The notes: a model not told the origin generated them from the letters alone. 64,000 nt of DNA from Pseudomonas sp. LBUM920 (GCF_003852315.1 NZ_CP027762.1:973501-1037500); one strand, 5' to 3'. Shown: positions 24,683 to 33,267, counted from the first letter of the stretch. A program made the numbers and translations.

Positions 24683-25840
24683 TTAATCAGCCGGCTGATT
24701 GGGCTTGTAGTCCTTGAGCAACAGGTAGGTGCTCCAACCCCACCAATCATTGGTCCAGTGTTTGTCGTTCAGGTCATTCACGTCCTTGCGGCGCAGCACC
24801 TTGTCGCCTTCCATCTTGAACAGCGGCGAAAAGTTATTCGCCGGGTTCTGTGCGGCGTTCAAATCCGGCACATACAGCGGCGCCTTGAAGTTGGCCGGGG
24901 AGGGCGCCACACCGCTGATGAAGGTCTCGAAGACCTCATCGGCGGAGGCCTGTACCGCACGTTTGACCATCGCCCGATTGTCCGCGTCGATGGCATCGAA
25001 ATAGCGTTTATCCCCATAGGCGTGCCATTGATCGCCCTTGGCGTTGCGCACCTTGAGCCCGAACTTGCTGTCCTCATCGTGCATGAAGCGGCTGATCAGC
25101 GAGCCCAGTTCGCCAGGCGTCACCACCGCCGCCAATTGCTTGCGCGGCACGCGCAGGTGGCCAGCGGAAAACAGGTCGGTCAAAAAGTGATCAGCAAAGC
25201 CGTTCATGGCGTAGGCCAATTCCAGTGCCTGATCGGTGCCGGTTTGATGGGCCACGACCGCCTGTTGCAGTGCCGCCGTATGGCCAGCCAAATACGCTGA
25301 CAGCGCCCATTCGCCAAAGTGGTCAGCGTTATCTGCGGCCAATTTCAGGTAGCGCCCCAGCGGAATCAATGCCGAAACGGCACTGCCGCCGCCAGTGATG
25401 CGGTTCCATTCCTCGGACAACGTATCACCCAGCGCGTCATAGGCTTCATGCGGTTGTTTGCCGTCCTTGATCGCCTGGTTCACTGCGTTGATCTCCTTTT
25501 GCATCACCGCAAGAATTTTCCCGGCCTCTTCCCGCGAGGCTGGCAACACCGCCAGCGAATTGAACGCTGCAGTAAAGCGCTGCGCGCGATCGGCCGCGGA
25601 CGCGCCGTCGCTGATCGGCTGGCCAGGAATGCCATAGAAGTCGCCGCCCAGTGCGATCACCTGGCCATAGGTGAGTGCCAGCCCGTTGGGCAGGTGCAAC
25701 TCGACCTGGTGTGCGGGAATCGCCGGGGCGTCCTTGACGAAACGCAACAGCGTGTCATCGCCGATGGCAGTGTGCTCACCGCCTTCGAAGCGCAGGGTAG
25801 GTGGGTTTTTCTCGGGTGCTGCGAGTTCAAGACCTGACAT
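24683..25840 (-). CDS. Zinc-dependent phospholipase C / P1-nuclease-like protein
   Basis: 385-aa protein of uncertain function. The mostly helical middle holds NADHFGEWALSAYLAGHTAAL (~residues 180-200) and MNGFADHFLTDLFSAGHLRVPRK (~218-240). These histidine/aspartate patterns (HxxxD followed by H) resemble the zinc ligands of the phospholipase C/P1 nuclease fold. Further conserved-looking stretches are WHAYGDKRYF and TNDWWGWSTYLLLKDY at the C-terminus. No signal peptide is visible (MSGLELAAPEKNPPTLRF), unlike classical secreted PLC. AAGGAG precedes the ATG. A near-perfect LexA-type box lies 40 bp upstream of the start codon, implying DNA-damage induction. Function is inferred from motif resemblance only. 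Confidence 0.65.
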   Translation of the reverse strand: MSGLELAAPEKNPPTLRFEGGEHTAIGDDTLLRFVKDAPAIPAHQVELHLPNGLALTYGQVIALGGDFYGIPGQPISDGASAADRAQRFTAAFNSLAVLPASREEAGKILAVMQKEINAVNQAIKDGKQPHEAYDALGDTLSEEWNRITGGGSAVSALIPLGRYLKLAADNADHFGEWALSAYLAGHTAALQQAVVAHQTGTDQALELAYAMNGFADHFLTDLFSAGHLRVPRKQLAAVVTPGELGSLISRFMHDEDSKFGLKVRNAKGDQWHAYGDKRYFDAIDADNRAMVKRAVQASADEVFETFISGVAPSPANFKAPLYVPDLNAAQNPANNFSPLFKMEGDKVLRRKDVNDLNDKHWTNDWWGWSTYLLLKDYKPNQPAD

Positions 25841-25879
25841 GTTAGCTCCTTGCTATGTCGTAGGAATCTTCCGTAATAA

Positions 25880-25895
25880 CTGTATGTATATACAG
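25880..25895 (-). promoter_or_regulatory. LexA/SOS box
   Basis: CTGTATGTATATACAG fits the gammaproteobacterial LexA consensus CTG-N10-CAG with an AT-rich centre. The dyad extends to 20 bp (25878-25897) with a single mismatched pair. It lies 40 bp upstream of the phospholipase-like gene start, in the promoter zone, and about 180 bp from kdgD on the other side. Confidence 0.75.
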
Positions 25896-25978
25896 TTAAT
25901 CGGAGCATAGAGGATTAATTTCCCACGTCAAGAAACCGCGTTTAAACGCAGGGCCGCATGAAGCCCGATGAATTGCAG

Positions 25979-26006
25979 TTGACGAATCCTTTTATAGTTG
26001 TACGAT
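25979..26006 (+). promoter_or_regulatory. Candidate promoter of kdgD
   Basis: TTGACG (25979-25984) and TACGAT (26001-26006) with a 16-bp spacer. The -10 box falls inside the palindrome at 25997-26016, suiting repression by a bound regulator. Confidence 0.5.
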
Positions 26007-26016
26007 GACGTACGAC
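25997..26016. promoter_or_regulatory. Palindromic operator candidate for the galactarate genes
   Basis: GTTGTACG and CGTACGAC (one mismatch out of eight) flank ATGA. It covers the predicted -10 of kdgD, and its left ten bases recur, inverted, in front of the FadR/GntR regulator gene. Confidence 0.55.
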
Positions 26017-26073
26017 ATCAACAAACCAACAATAACCTTTCGACAGAAAGTCTTCGCCCAGGGTGTTCGAATA

Positions 26074-26985
26074 ATGAATCCACAAGAACTGAAGTCCATC
26101 CTCTCCCACGGTCTGCTGTCTTTTCCCGTGACCGATTTCAATGCGCAGGGTGACTTCCACCAGGCCGGCTACATCAAGCGTCTGGAATGGCTCGCCCCGT
26201 ACGGCGCTACCGCCTTGTTCGCCGCCGGCGGCACCGGTGAGTTTTTCTCCCTGGCTGCCAGCGAATATTCCCAAGTGGTGAAGACCGCTGTTGATACCTG
26301 CGCCACCAGCGTGCCGATTCTTGCTGGTGTGGGTGGTTCGACCCGCCAGGCCATCGAGTACGCCCAAGAGGCTGAACGCCTCGGTGCCAAAGGCTTGCTG
26401 TTGCTGCCGCACTACCTGACCGAAGCCAGCCAGGACGGCGTCGCCGCCCACGTGGAAGCGGTGTGCAAGTCGGTCAAGATCGGCGTGGTGGTCTACAACC
26501 GCAACGTTTGCCGCCTGACTGCGCCTCTGCTGGAACGCCTGGCTGAACGCTGCCCGAACCTGATCGGCTACAAAGACGGTCTGGGTGACATTGAGTTGAT
26601 GGTGTCGATCCGCCGTCGCCTGGGTGACCGTTTCAGCTATCTCGGCGGCCTGCCGACTGCAGAGGTTTACGCCGCTGCCTACAAGGCCCTGGGCGTGCCG
26701 GTGTACTCCTCGGCGGTGTTCAACTTCATCCCGAAAACCGCGATGGACTTCTACCACGCGATTGCCAAGGACGATCACGCCACCGTCGGCAAGATCATCG
26801 ACAACTTCTTCCTGCCTTACCTCGACATCCGCAACCGTAAGGCGGGTTACGCCGTGAGCATCGTCAAGGCCGGTGCAAAAATCGCCGGCTACGACGCAGG
26901 CCCGGTGCGCACGCCGCTGACCGACCTGCTGCCGGAAGAATACGAAGCCCTGGCCGCGCTGATCGACAAGCAAGGTCCGCAGTAA
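26074..26985 (+). CDS. kdgD: 5-dehydro-4-deoxyglucarate dehydratase
   Basis: 303-aa class I aldolase-fold enzyme (DHDPS family) that dehydrates and decarboxylates 5-keto-4-deoxyglucarate to 2,5-dioxopentanoate. FPVTDFNAQGDFH and AAGGTGEFFSLAASEY form the N-terminal signature; VVYNRN carries the tyrosine; K167 in GYKDGLGD is the expected Schiff-base lysine. Start at MNPQELK; an ATG 23 codons upstream lies inside the operator/promoter. It opens the catabolic run kdgD-aldehyde dehydrogenase-transporter-garD. Confidence 0.94.
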   Translation: MNPQELKSILSHGLLSFPVTDFNAQGDFHQAGYIKRLEWLAPYGATALFAAGGTGEFFSLAASEYSQVVKTAVDTCATSVPILAGVGGSTRQAIEYAQEAERLGAKGLLLLPHYLTEASQDGVAAHVEAVCKSVKIGVVVYNRNVCRLTAPLLERLAERCPNLIGYKDGLGDIELMVSIRRRLGDRFSYLGGLPTAEVYAAAYKALGVPVYSSAVFNFIPKTAMDFYHAIAKDDHATVGKIIDNFFLPYLDIRNRKAGYAVSIVKAGAKIAGYDAGPVRTPLTDLLPEEYEALAALIDKQGPQ

Positions 26986-27039
26986 CTCATCAACAAGGCC
27001 GCTGAGAGATCAGCGGCCTTTTGCGTCAGGAGAAGATTT

Positions 27040-28485
27040 GTGTCCCAAGCCAAACGTTTTGAGAACTACATCAACGGCGAGTGGGTGGCCGGTGCCGACT
27101 ACTGCAACAACATCAACCCGTCGGAGTTGTCCGATGTCATTGGCGAATACGCCAAAGCCGACGTAGCCCAAGTCAACGCCGCCATCGATGCCGCCCGCGC
27201 CGCCTTCCCGGCCTGGTCGACCTCCGGCATCCAGGCTCGCCACGATGCGCTGGATAAAGTCGGCAGTGAAATCCTCGCCCGCCGTGAAGAACTCGGCACC
27301 TTGCTGGCCCGTGAAGAGGGCAAGACCCTGCCCGAAGCCATCGGCGAAGTGACCCGCGCTGGTAACATTTTCAAGTTCTTCGCCGGTGAATGCCTGCGCC
27401 TGTCCGGTGACTACGTGCCATCGGTGCGCCCAGGCGTCAATGTGGAAGTCACCCGCGAAGCCCTGGGTGTGGTCGGCTTGATCACCCCGTGGAACTTCCC
27501 GATTGCGATCCCCGCCTGGAAAATCGCCCCGGCCCTGGCCTACGGCAACTGCGTGGTGATCAAACCGGCCGAACTGGTGCCGGGCTGCGCCTGGGCGCTG
27601 GCCGAAATCATTTCCCGCGCCGGCTTCCCTGCCGGTGTGTTCAACCTGGTGATGGGCAGCGGCCGTGTGGTTGGCGACGTGTTGGTCAACAGCCCGAAAG
27701 TCGACGGTATCAGCTTTACCGGTTCGGTCGGCGTGGGCCGTCAGATCGCCGTCAGCTGCGTGTCGCGCCAGGCCAAAGTGCAGTTGGAAATGGGCGGCAA
27801 GAACCCGCAGATCATCCTCGACGACGCCGACCTCAAGCAGGCCGTCGAGCTGTCGGTACAGAGCGCGTTCTACTCCACCGGCCAGCGTTGCACTGCCTCC
27901 AGCCGCTTGATCGTCACCGCCGGTATCCATGACCAGTTCGTTGCGGCCATGGCCGAGCGCATGAAGTCGATCAAAGTCGGCCACGCGTTGAAAAGCGGCA
28001 CCGACATCGGCCCGGTGGTTTCCCAGGCCCAGTTGGACCAGGACATGAAGTACATCGACATCGGCCAAAGCGAAGGTGCGCGGCTGGTCAGCGGTGGCGG
28101 CCTGGTGACCTGCGACACCGAAGGCTACTACCTGGCGCCGACGCTGTTTGCCGACAGCGAAGCCGCCATGCGCATCAGCCGTGAAGAGATCTTCGGCCCA
28201 GTAGCCAACGTGGTGCGCGTAGCAGATTACGAGGCGGCGCTGGACATGGCCAACGACACCGAATTCGGCCTGTCGGCGGGCATTGCCACCACCTCGCTCA
28301 AGTACGCCAACCACTTCAAGCGCCACTCCCAGGCCGGGATGGTGATGGTCAACCTGCCGACTGCCGGTGTGGATTACCACGTGCCGTTCGGTGGCCGTAA
28401 GGGCTCCTCGTATGGTTCGCGCGAGCAAGGTCGCTATGCGCAAGAGTTCTACACCGTGGTGAAGACCAGCTACATCGGTTCGTAA
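27040..28485 (+). CDS. 2,5-dioxopentanoate (2-oxoglutarate semialdehyde) dehydrogenase
   Basis: 481-aa NAD(P)-dependent aldehyde dehydrogenase. Catalytic C284 in STGQRCTASSRL and general base E250 in LEMGGKNP are present, with the Rossmann-site segment TPWNFPIAIPAWKIAPALAYGN. The GTG start is supported by AGGAG 7 nt upstream and by the typical opening RFENYINGEWV. By position after kdgD it should oxidise 2,5-dioxopentanoate to 2-oxoglutarate, the last step of the pathway; family motifs alone would also allow a succinate-semialdehyde-like activity. Confidence 0.9.
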   Translation: MSQAKRFENYINGEWVAGADYCNNINPSELSDVIGEYAKADVAQVNAAIDAARAAFPAWSTSGIQARHDALDKVGSEILARREELGTLLAREEGKTLPEAIGEVTRAGNIFKFFAGECLRLSGDYVPSVRPGVNVEVTREALGVVGLITPWNFPIAIPAWKIAPALAYGNCVVIKPAELVPGCAWALAEIISRAGFPAGVFNLVMGSGRVVGDVLVNSPKVDGISFTGSVGVGRQIAVSCVSRQAKVQLEMGGKNPQIILDDADLKQAVELSVQSAFYSTGQRCTASSRLIVTAGIHDQFVAAMAERMKSIKVGHALKSGTDIGPVVSQAQLDQDMKYIDIGQSEGARLVSGGGLVTCDTEGYYLAPTLFADSEAAMRISREEIFGPVANVVRVADYEAALDMANDTEFGLSAGIATTSLKYANHFKRHSQAGMVMVNLPTAGVDYHVPFGGRKGSSYGSREQGRYAQEFYTVVKTSYIGS

Positions 28486-28495
28486 CACGTAACAC

Positions 28496-28601
28496 CTGTG
28501 GGAACCGGCTTGTGTGGGAGCTGGCTCGCCTGCGATAGCGGTACATCAGTCACAGAGATGTGGACCGATACACCGCCATCGCAGGCAAGCCAGCTCTCAC
28601 A
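28496..28601. repeat. REP pair (class B) with an extra truncated head
   Basis: TGTGGGAGCTGGCTCGCCTG (28513 onward) faces CGCAGGCAAGCCAGCTCTCA (to 28601). A partial REP start (CTGTGGGAACCGGCTT, 28496-28511) stands directly before it. It lies in the gap between the dehydrogenase and transporter genes of the galactarate run. Confidence 0.88.
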
Positions 28602-28671
28602 GAAAGCGGTTCCTGCACTTAAAACAGAAATGCTTACCCGCAAAAAAAATAATTAGTGGGAGTACATCTTC

Positions 28672-30039
28672 ATGCAAGCGACCAAGCCGACCCACGTCCG
28701 CTATTTGATCCTGCTCATGCTGTTTCTGGTGACCACGATCAACTACGCCGACCGGGCCACTATCGCCATCGCCGGCTCCAGCCTGCAAAAAGACCTCGGT
28801 ATCAGCGCGGTCACCCTCGGTTATATCTTCTCCGCATTCGGTTGGGCCTACGTGGCCGGGCAAATCCCCGGCGGCTGGCTGCTGGACCGGTTCGGCTCGA
28901 AAAAAGTCTATGCCCTGAGCATCTTCACCTGGTCGCTGTTCACCATCCTGCAAGGCTATGTCGGTGAGTTTGGCGTCTCCACCGCGATCGTCGCGCTGTT
29001 TATGCTGCGCTTTCTGGTGGGCTTGGCGGAAGCGCCGTCATTCCCCGGTAATGCGCGCATCGTGGCCGGTTGGTTCCCCACCGCCGAACGCGGTACGGCC
29101 TCGGCGATTTTCAACTCGGCGCAGTACTTCGCCACGGTGCTGTTCGCGCCGCTGATGGGCTGGATCGTCTACACCTTCGGCTGGCAGCACGTGTTTATCG
29201 TGATGGGCGGGATTGGCGTGCTGTTCTCGCTGATCTGGCTGAAAATTATCCACAGCCCGCGCCAGCACCCGATGATCAACGACGCTGAACTCAAGTACAT
29301 CTCCGAGAACGGTGCGATGGTCGACATGGACCAGGAAAAGACCAAGGGCCAGAAAACCGACGGTCCGAAGTGGGACTACATCCGCCAGCTGCTGACCAAT
29401 CGCATGATGCTCGGTGTGTACCTGGGCCAGTACTGCATCAATGGCATCACCTATTTCTTCCTGACCTGGTTCCCGGTGTACCTGGTGCAGGAGCGTGGCA
29501 TGACCATCCTCAAGGCGGGCTTCATTGCCTCGTTGCCGGCCATCTGCGGGTTTATCGGTGGGGTGTTGGGTGGTTTGATTTCCGATTACCTGCTGCGCAA
29601 AGGCCATTCCCTGACGTTTGCGCGCAAGGCGCCGATCATTGGCGGGTTGCTGGTGTCGTGCAGCATCGTGGCGTGCAACTACGTGGATATCGAATGGATG
29701 GTGGTGGGCTTCATGGCGTTGGCCTTCTTCGGTAAGGGCGTTGGCGCACTGGGTTGGGCGGTAGTGTCTGACACCTCACCGAAACAAATCGCCGGCCTCA
29801 GTGGCGGTCTGTTCAATATGTTTGGCAACCTGGCCTCCATCAGCACACCAATTGTGATCGGCTACATCATTGCCACCACTGGCTCGTTCAAGTGGGCCCT
29901 GGTGTTCGTCGGCGCCAACGCCTTGCTGGCAGTGTTCAGCTACTTGGTGATCGTCGGCCCGATCAAGCGTGTGGTACTCAAAGAACCGCCCAGCAGCAAA
30001 GGGCCTGAGCTGACCCAACTTACCCAAGCGCATTCCTGA
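28672..30039 (+). CDS. MFS sugar-acid transporter (GudP/GarP-like)
   Basis: 455-aa major-facilitator protein of the anion:cation symporter family, with 12 predicted membrane helices. N-terminal YLILLMLFLVTTINYADRATIAIAGSSLQKDLGIS and helix 4 pattern RFLVGLAEAPSFPGNARIVAGWFPTAERGTASAIFNSAQY are typical for D-glucarate/D-galactarate/galactonate carriers. Its placement between the dehydrogenase and garD makes galactarate and/or glucarate the likely substrate. The stop lies 12 bp before garD. Confidence 0.9.
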   Translation: MQATKPTHVRYLILLMLFLVTTINYADRATIAIAGSSLQKDLGISAVTLGYIFSAFGWAYVAGQIPGGWLLDRFGSKKVYALSIFTWSLFTILQGYVGEFGVSTAIVALFMLRFLVGLAEAPSFPGNARIVAGWFPTAERGTASAIFNSAQYFATVLFAPLMGWIVYTFGWQHVFIVMGGIGVLFSLIWLKIIHSPRQHPMINDAELKYISENGAMVDMDQEKTKGQKTDGPKWDYIRQLLTNRMMLGVYLGQYCINGITYFFLTWFPVYLVQERGMTILKAGFIASLPAICGFIGGVLGGLISDYLLRKGHSLTFARKAPIIGGLLVSCSIVACNYVDIEWMVVGFMALAFFGKGVGALGWAVVSDTSPKQIAGLSGGLFNMFGNLASISTPIVIGYIIATTGSFKWALVFVGANALLAVFSYLVIVGPIKRVVLKEPPSSKGPELTQLTQAHS

Positions 30040-30050
30040 GGGGCGATGTA

Positions 30051-31604
30051 ATGCAGTTGATTGAACATGCCGACTCGCCGCGCTCGATCCGTTTGCACGA
30101 GCGCGACAACGTAGTGATCGTGGTCAACGATCAAGGCGTACCGGCCGGGACCGAGTTCCCGGACGGCCTGGTGACCGTGGATTTCATTCCGCAGAGCCAC
30201 AAGGTGACGCTGGAAGATATCCCCGAAGGCGGTCAGATTATTCGCTACGGGCAGACCATTGGTTACGCCCTGGCGCCGATTCCACGTGGCAGCTGGGTGC
30301 AGGAAGATCAACTGCGCATGCCCACCGCGCCGCCGCTGGACAGCCTGCCGCTGTCCACCGAGGTGCCTGAAACCCAGGCGCCGCTGGAAGGCTTTACGTT
30401 TGAGGGTTACCGCAACGCCGACGGCACCGTGGGCACGCGCAATATTCTGGGCATCACCACCACGGTGCAGTGCGTCACCGGTGTGTTGGACCATGCGGTC
30501 AAGCGCATCAAGGATGAATTGCTGCCCAAATACCCGAATGTCGATGACGTGGTGGCGCTGACCCACAGCTACGGCTGCGGCGTGGCGATCACTGCGACGG
30601 ATGCGTACATCCCGATCCGCACCGTGCGCAACCTGGCGCGCAACCCGAACCTGGGCGGCGAAGCGCTGGTGATCAGCCTGGGCTGCGAGAAGCTGCAGGC
30701 CGGGCAGGTGATGCACGACAACGACAGCTCCGTCGACTTGAGCGAGCCGTGGCTGTATCGGCTGCAGGATTCCAGCCATGGCTTTACCGAGATGATCGAG
30801 CAGATCATGGCGCTGGCCGAAGTGCGCTTGAAGAAACTCGACCTGCGCCGCCGCGAAACCGTGCCGGCGTCGGAGCTGATCCTGGGCATGCAGTGCGGCG
30901 GCAGCGATGCGTTTTCCGGCATCACCGCCAACCCGGCGCTGGGGTTTGCCTCGGACCTGCTGTTGCGGGCCGGGGCGACGGTGATGTTTTCCGAAGTGAC
31001 TGAAGTGCGTGACGCCATTTACCTGCTGACCGCTCGTGCCCAGAGCAAAGAAGTGGCCCAAGCGCTGGTCAGGGAAATGGACTGGTACGACCGCTACCTG
31101 GCCAAAGGCGAGGCGGACCGTAGCGCGAACACCACGCCGGGCAACAAGAAAGGCGGGTTGTCGAATATCGTCGAGAAGTCCCTGGGCTCCATCGTCAAGT
31201 CGGGCAGCAGCGCGATCAATGCCGTGCTTGGCCCGGGCGAGCGTTTCAAGAGCAAGGGCCTGATCTTTTGCGCCACGCCAGCCAGTGATTTCGTCTGCGG
31301 CACCTTGCAACTGGCGGCCGGGATGAACCTGCACGTGTTCACCACCGGGCGTGGCACGCCGTATGGGCTGGCGATGGCGCCGGTGGTGAAGGTCTCGACG
31401 CGTACGGAATTGGCGCAGCGCTGGCCGGACCTGATCGATATCGACGCCGGACGCATCGCCACCGGGCGTGCGAGCATTGAGGAATTGGGCTGGGAGTTGT
31501 TTCACTTCTACCTGGATGTGGCCAGCGGCAAGAAGCAGACGTGGGCGGAGCGGCATAAGCTGCATAACGACATTACGTTGTTCAACCCGGCGCCCATCAC
31601 CTGA
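30051..31604 (+). CDS. garD: Galactarate dehydratase
   Basis: 517-aa iron-dependent dehydratase of the UxaA/GarD family producing 5-keto-4-deoxyglucarate from D-galactarate. N-terminal SAF-like domain (~1-90, LHERDNVVIVVNDQGVPAGTEF and RYGQTIGYAL). The catalytic part contains the boxes DGTVGTRNILGITTTVQCVTGV, HSYGCGVAITATDAYIPIRTVRNLARNPN, LGMQCGGSDAFSGITANPA and GLIFCATPASDFVCGT, whose cysteines and histidines are family metal-site candidates. No glucarate dehydratase gene is present in the window, so glucarate use would need one elsewhere. Confidence 0.94.
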   Translation: MQLIEHADSPRSIRLHERDNVVIVVNDQGVPAGTEFPDGLVTVDFIPQSHKVTLEDIPEGGQIIRYGQTIGYALAPIPRGSWVQEDQLRMPTAPPLDSLPLSTEVPETQAPLEGFTFEGYRNADGTVGTRNILGITTTVQCVTGVLDHAVKRIKDELLPKYPNVDDVVALTHSYGCGVAITATDAYIPIRTVRNLARNPNLGGEALVISLGCEKLQAGQVMHDNDSSVDLSEPWLYRLQDSSHGFTEMIEQIMALAEVRLKKLDLRRRETVPASELILGMQCGGSDAFSGITANPALGFASDLLLRAGATVMFSEVTEVRDAIYLLTARAQSKEVAQALVREMDWYDRYLAKGEADRSANTTPGNKKGGLSNIVEKSLGSIVKSGSSAINAVLGPGERFKSKGLIFCATPASDFVCGTLQLAAGMNLHVFTTGRGTPYGLAMAPVVKVSTRTELAQRWPDLIDIDAGRIATGRASIEELGWELFHFYLDVASGKKQTWAERHKLHNDITLFNPAPIT

Positions 31605-31618
31605 GACCGACGCGGCCC

Positions 31619-31754
31619 CTGTAGGAGCAGGCTGGCCGGCGAGTGCAGTGTGTCAGTCAGCCCATCGGTTGCTGACACTCCGCTGTCGCAGGCAAGCCAG
31701 CTCCCACAGTTGATGGGTGAATACCTTCAACTGTGGGAGGGGGCTTGCCCCCGA
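31619..31754. repeat. Class B REP pair followed by a single REP
   Basis: A diverged left copy (CTGTAGGAGCAGGCTGGCCG, 31619 onward) faces an intact right copy (TCGCAGGCAAGCCAGCTCCC, ending 31709). A third unit of a different variant (CTGTGGGAGGGGGCTTGCCC) follows at 31731-31754. It fills most of the gap between garD and the AEC transporter gene. Confidence 0.85.
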
Positions 31755-31832
31755 AGGCGGCCTACCAGACGCCGCACGGCCGCATGGCTTATCATTAGCC
31801 ACCTGACGACACCCACCAAGGTTCTTCCCGGC

Positions 31833-32774
31833 ATGCTGGCTATCTTCCTCACCACCCTCACCATCACCGCGCCGGTGTTTGCCATGCTGTTTCTGGGTGT
31901 GCTGCTCAAGCGCATCAACTGGATCAACGACAACTTTATCCACACCGCTTCCTCCCTTGTCTTCAACGTCACCATGCCGGCGCTGCTGTTCCTGGGCATC
32001 CTGCACGCCGACCTGCACTCGGCGCTCAAGCCGGGTCTGCTGATCTACTTTGCGCTGGCCACGTTGCTGAGCTTTGCGCTGGCCTGGGGCTGGGCGATCT
32101 ATCGTTGCCCGCGCGTCGACCGCGGTATCTACACCCAGGGTGCGTTTCGCGGTAACAACGGCGTGATCGGCCTGGCGCTGGCGGCCAGCATGTATGGCGA
32201 CTACGGCATTTCCCTTGGCGCGATCCTCGCGGCGCTGGTGATCCTGTTCTACAACACCCTGTCGACCATCGTGCTGGCGGTGTACAGCCCGGTGATCAAG
32301 TCCGACCCGTGGAGCATCTTCAAAAGCGTGGTGGCCAACCCGCTGATCATCAGCGTGATTGCGGCCGCACCGTTCGCGATTTTCAAGATCGGCCTGCCGG
32401 GGTGGCTGGAGTCGTCCGGGCAATACCTGGCGGACATGACCTTGCCGCTGGCATTGATCTGCATCGGCGGCACCTTGTCGCTGGCGGCCTTGCGCAAAAG
32501 CGGAAGCATGGCCTTCAGTGCCAGCCTGGTGAAGATGATCGGCCTGCCGCTATTTGCGACGCTGGGCGCATGGCTGCTGGGCTTTAGGGGCCCGGAGCTG
32601 GGGATTCTGTTTTTGTACTTTGGCGCACCGACCGCGGCGGCGAGTTTTGTCATGGCCAGGGCGGCCGAGGGCAATCATGAGCTGGCGGCGGCGATTATTG
32701 TGATTACGACCTTGATGGCGGCGGTGACCACCAATATCGGGATTTTTGTGTTGCAGGCGGGTGGTTGGATCTGA
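31833..32774 (+). CDS. AEC family transporter
   Basis: 313-aa inner-membrane protein of the auxin efflux carrier family with about ten helices in two inverted halves. LTITAPVFAMLFLGVLLKRINWINDNFIHTASSLVFNVTMPALLF is the typical first-half opening. The second half shows LADMTLPLALICIGGTLSLAAL and FGAPTAAASFVMARAAEGNHELAAAIIVITTLMA. Bacterial relatives carry malate, malonate or other small acids; substrate unknown here. ATG at 31833 with AAGG upstream is chosen over an ATG inside the REP cluster. Confidence 0.85.
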   Translation: MLAIFLTTLTITAPVFAMLFLGVLLKRINWINDNFIHTASSLVFNVTMPALLFLGILHADLHSALKPGLLIYFALATLLSFALAWGWAIYRCPRVDRGIYTQGAFRGNNGVIGLALAASMYGDYGISLGAILAALVILFYNTLSTIVLAVYSPVIKSDPWSIFKSVVANPLIISVIAAAPFAIFKIGLPGWLESSGQYLADMTLPLALICIGGTLSLAALRKSGSMAFSASLVKMIGLPLFATLGAWLLGFRGPELGILFLYFGAPTAAASFVMARAAEGNHELAAAIIVITTLMAAVTTNIGIFVLQAGGWI

Positions 32775-32798
32775 ACGTTGTGGTGGGGTTGAGGGCCA

Positions 32799-32870
32799 AT
32801 CGCAGGCAAGCCAGCTCCCACAGTTTGATCGGTGAATGCAATCAAAGGTGGGCGCTGGCTTGCCTGCGCT
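32799..32870. repeat. REP pair (class B, opposite orientation)
   Basis: CGCAGGCAAGCCAGCTCCCA comes first and GGCGCTGGCTTGCCTGCGCT second, so the pair is arranged tail to tail compared with the other pairs. It is between two convergent genes. Confidence 0.85.
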
Positions 32871-32883
32871 GACTATCCAGCCG

Positions 32884-33267
32884 TCACGGCTTATCCGCCT
32901 GATACGCCTCAATCACTTCCTGCGCCGCCCGAAACGCATCAATCGCCGCCGGCACGCCGGCATACACCGCGCAATGCAGCAGTGCTTCGCGAATCTCTTC
33001 CACTGTGCAGCCATTGTTCAGCGCGCCGCGCACGTGGCCCTTGAGTTCCTGCGGGCACTTGAGAGCAGTGAGGGCGGCCAGTGTGATCAGGCTGCGCGTC
33101 TTCAGCGGCAGGCCCTCGCGGTTCCACACGCTGCCCCATGCATGCTCATTGACGAAATCCTGCAGCGGCTGGGTGAACTCGGTGGCATTGCCCAGGGCGC
33201 GGTCGACGAACACATCGCCCATGACCTGGCGACGCATTTCAACCCCGGACTTTTTCTGTTCGGTCAT
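32884..33267 (-). CDS. Carboxymuconolactone decarboxylase family protein
   Basis: 127-aa protein matching the PcaC/AhpD-like CMD fold over its whole length: RRQVMGDVFVDRAL, HAWGSVWNREGLPLKTRSLITLAALTAL, HVRGALNNGCTVEEIREALLHCAVYAGVPAAIDAFRAAQEV. The C in LLHC and H in HVRGAL are at family active-site positions, but the CxxC of AhpD is absent. Without other protocatechuate genes nearby a PcaC role is unproven. Its ATG overlaps the stop of the antiporter gene by 3 bases, so they form an operon. Confidence 0.85.
   Translation of the reverse strand: MTEQKKSGVEMRRQVMGDVFVDRALGNATEFTQPLQDFVNEHAWGSVWNREGLPLKTRSLITLAALTALKCPQELKGHVRGALNNGCTVEEIREALLHCAVYAGVPAAIDAFRAAQEVIEAYQADKP

Noticed and set aside
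27010..28488. 492-codon minus-strand frame over the aldehyde dehydrogenase gene
   Set aside because: Antisense shadow; the plus strand holds catalytic Cys and Glu motifs of a complete enzyme.
29940..31565. 541-codon minus-strand frame over garD
   Set aside because: Antisense shadow of garD with Gln/His/Arg-rich composition and no domain.
32884..33267. Protocatechuate pathway (pcaC) locus
   Set aside because: Only one CMD-family gene is present with no pca neighbours, so the family name alone is used.
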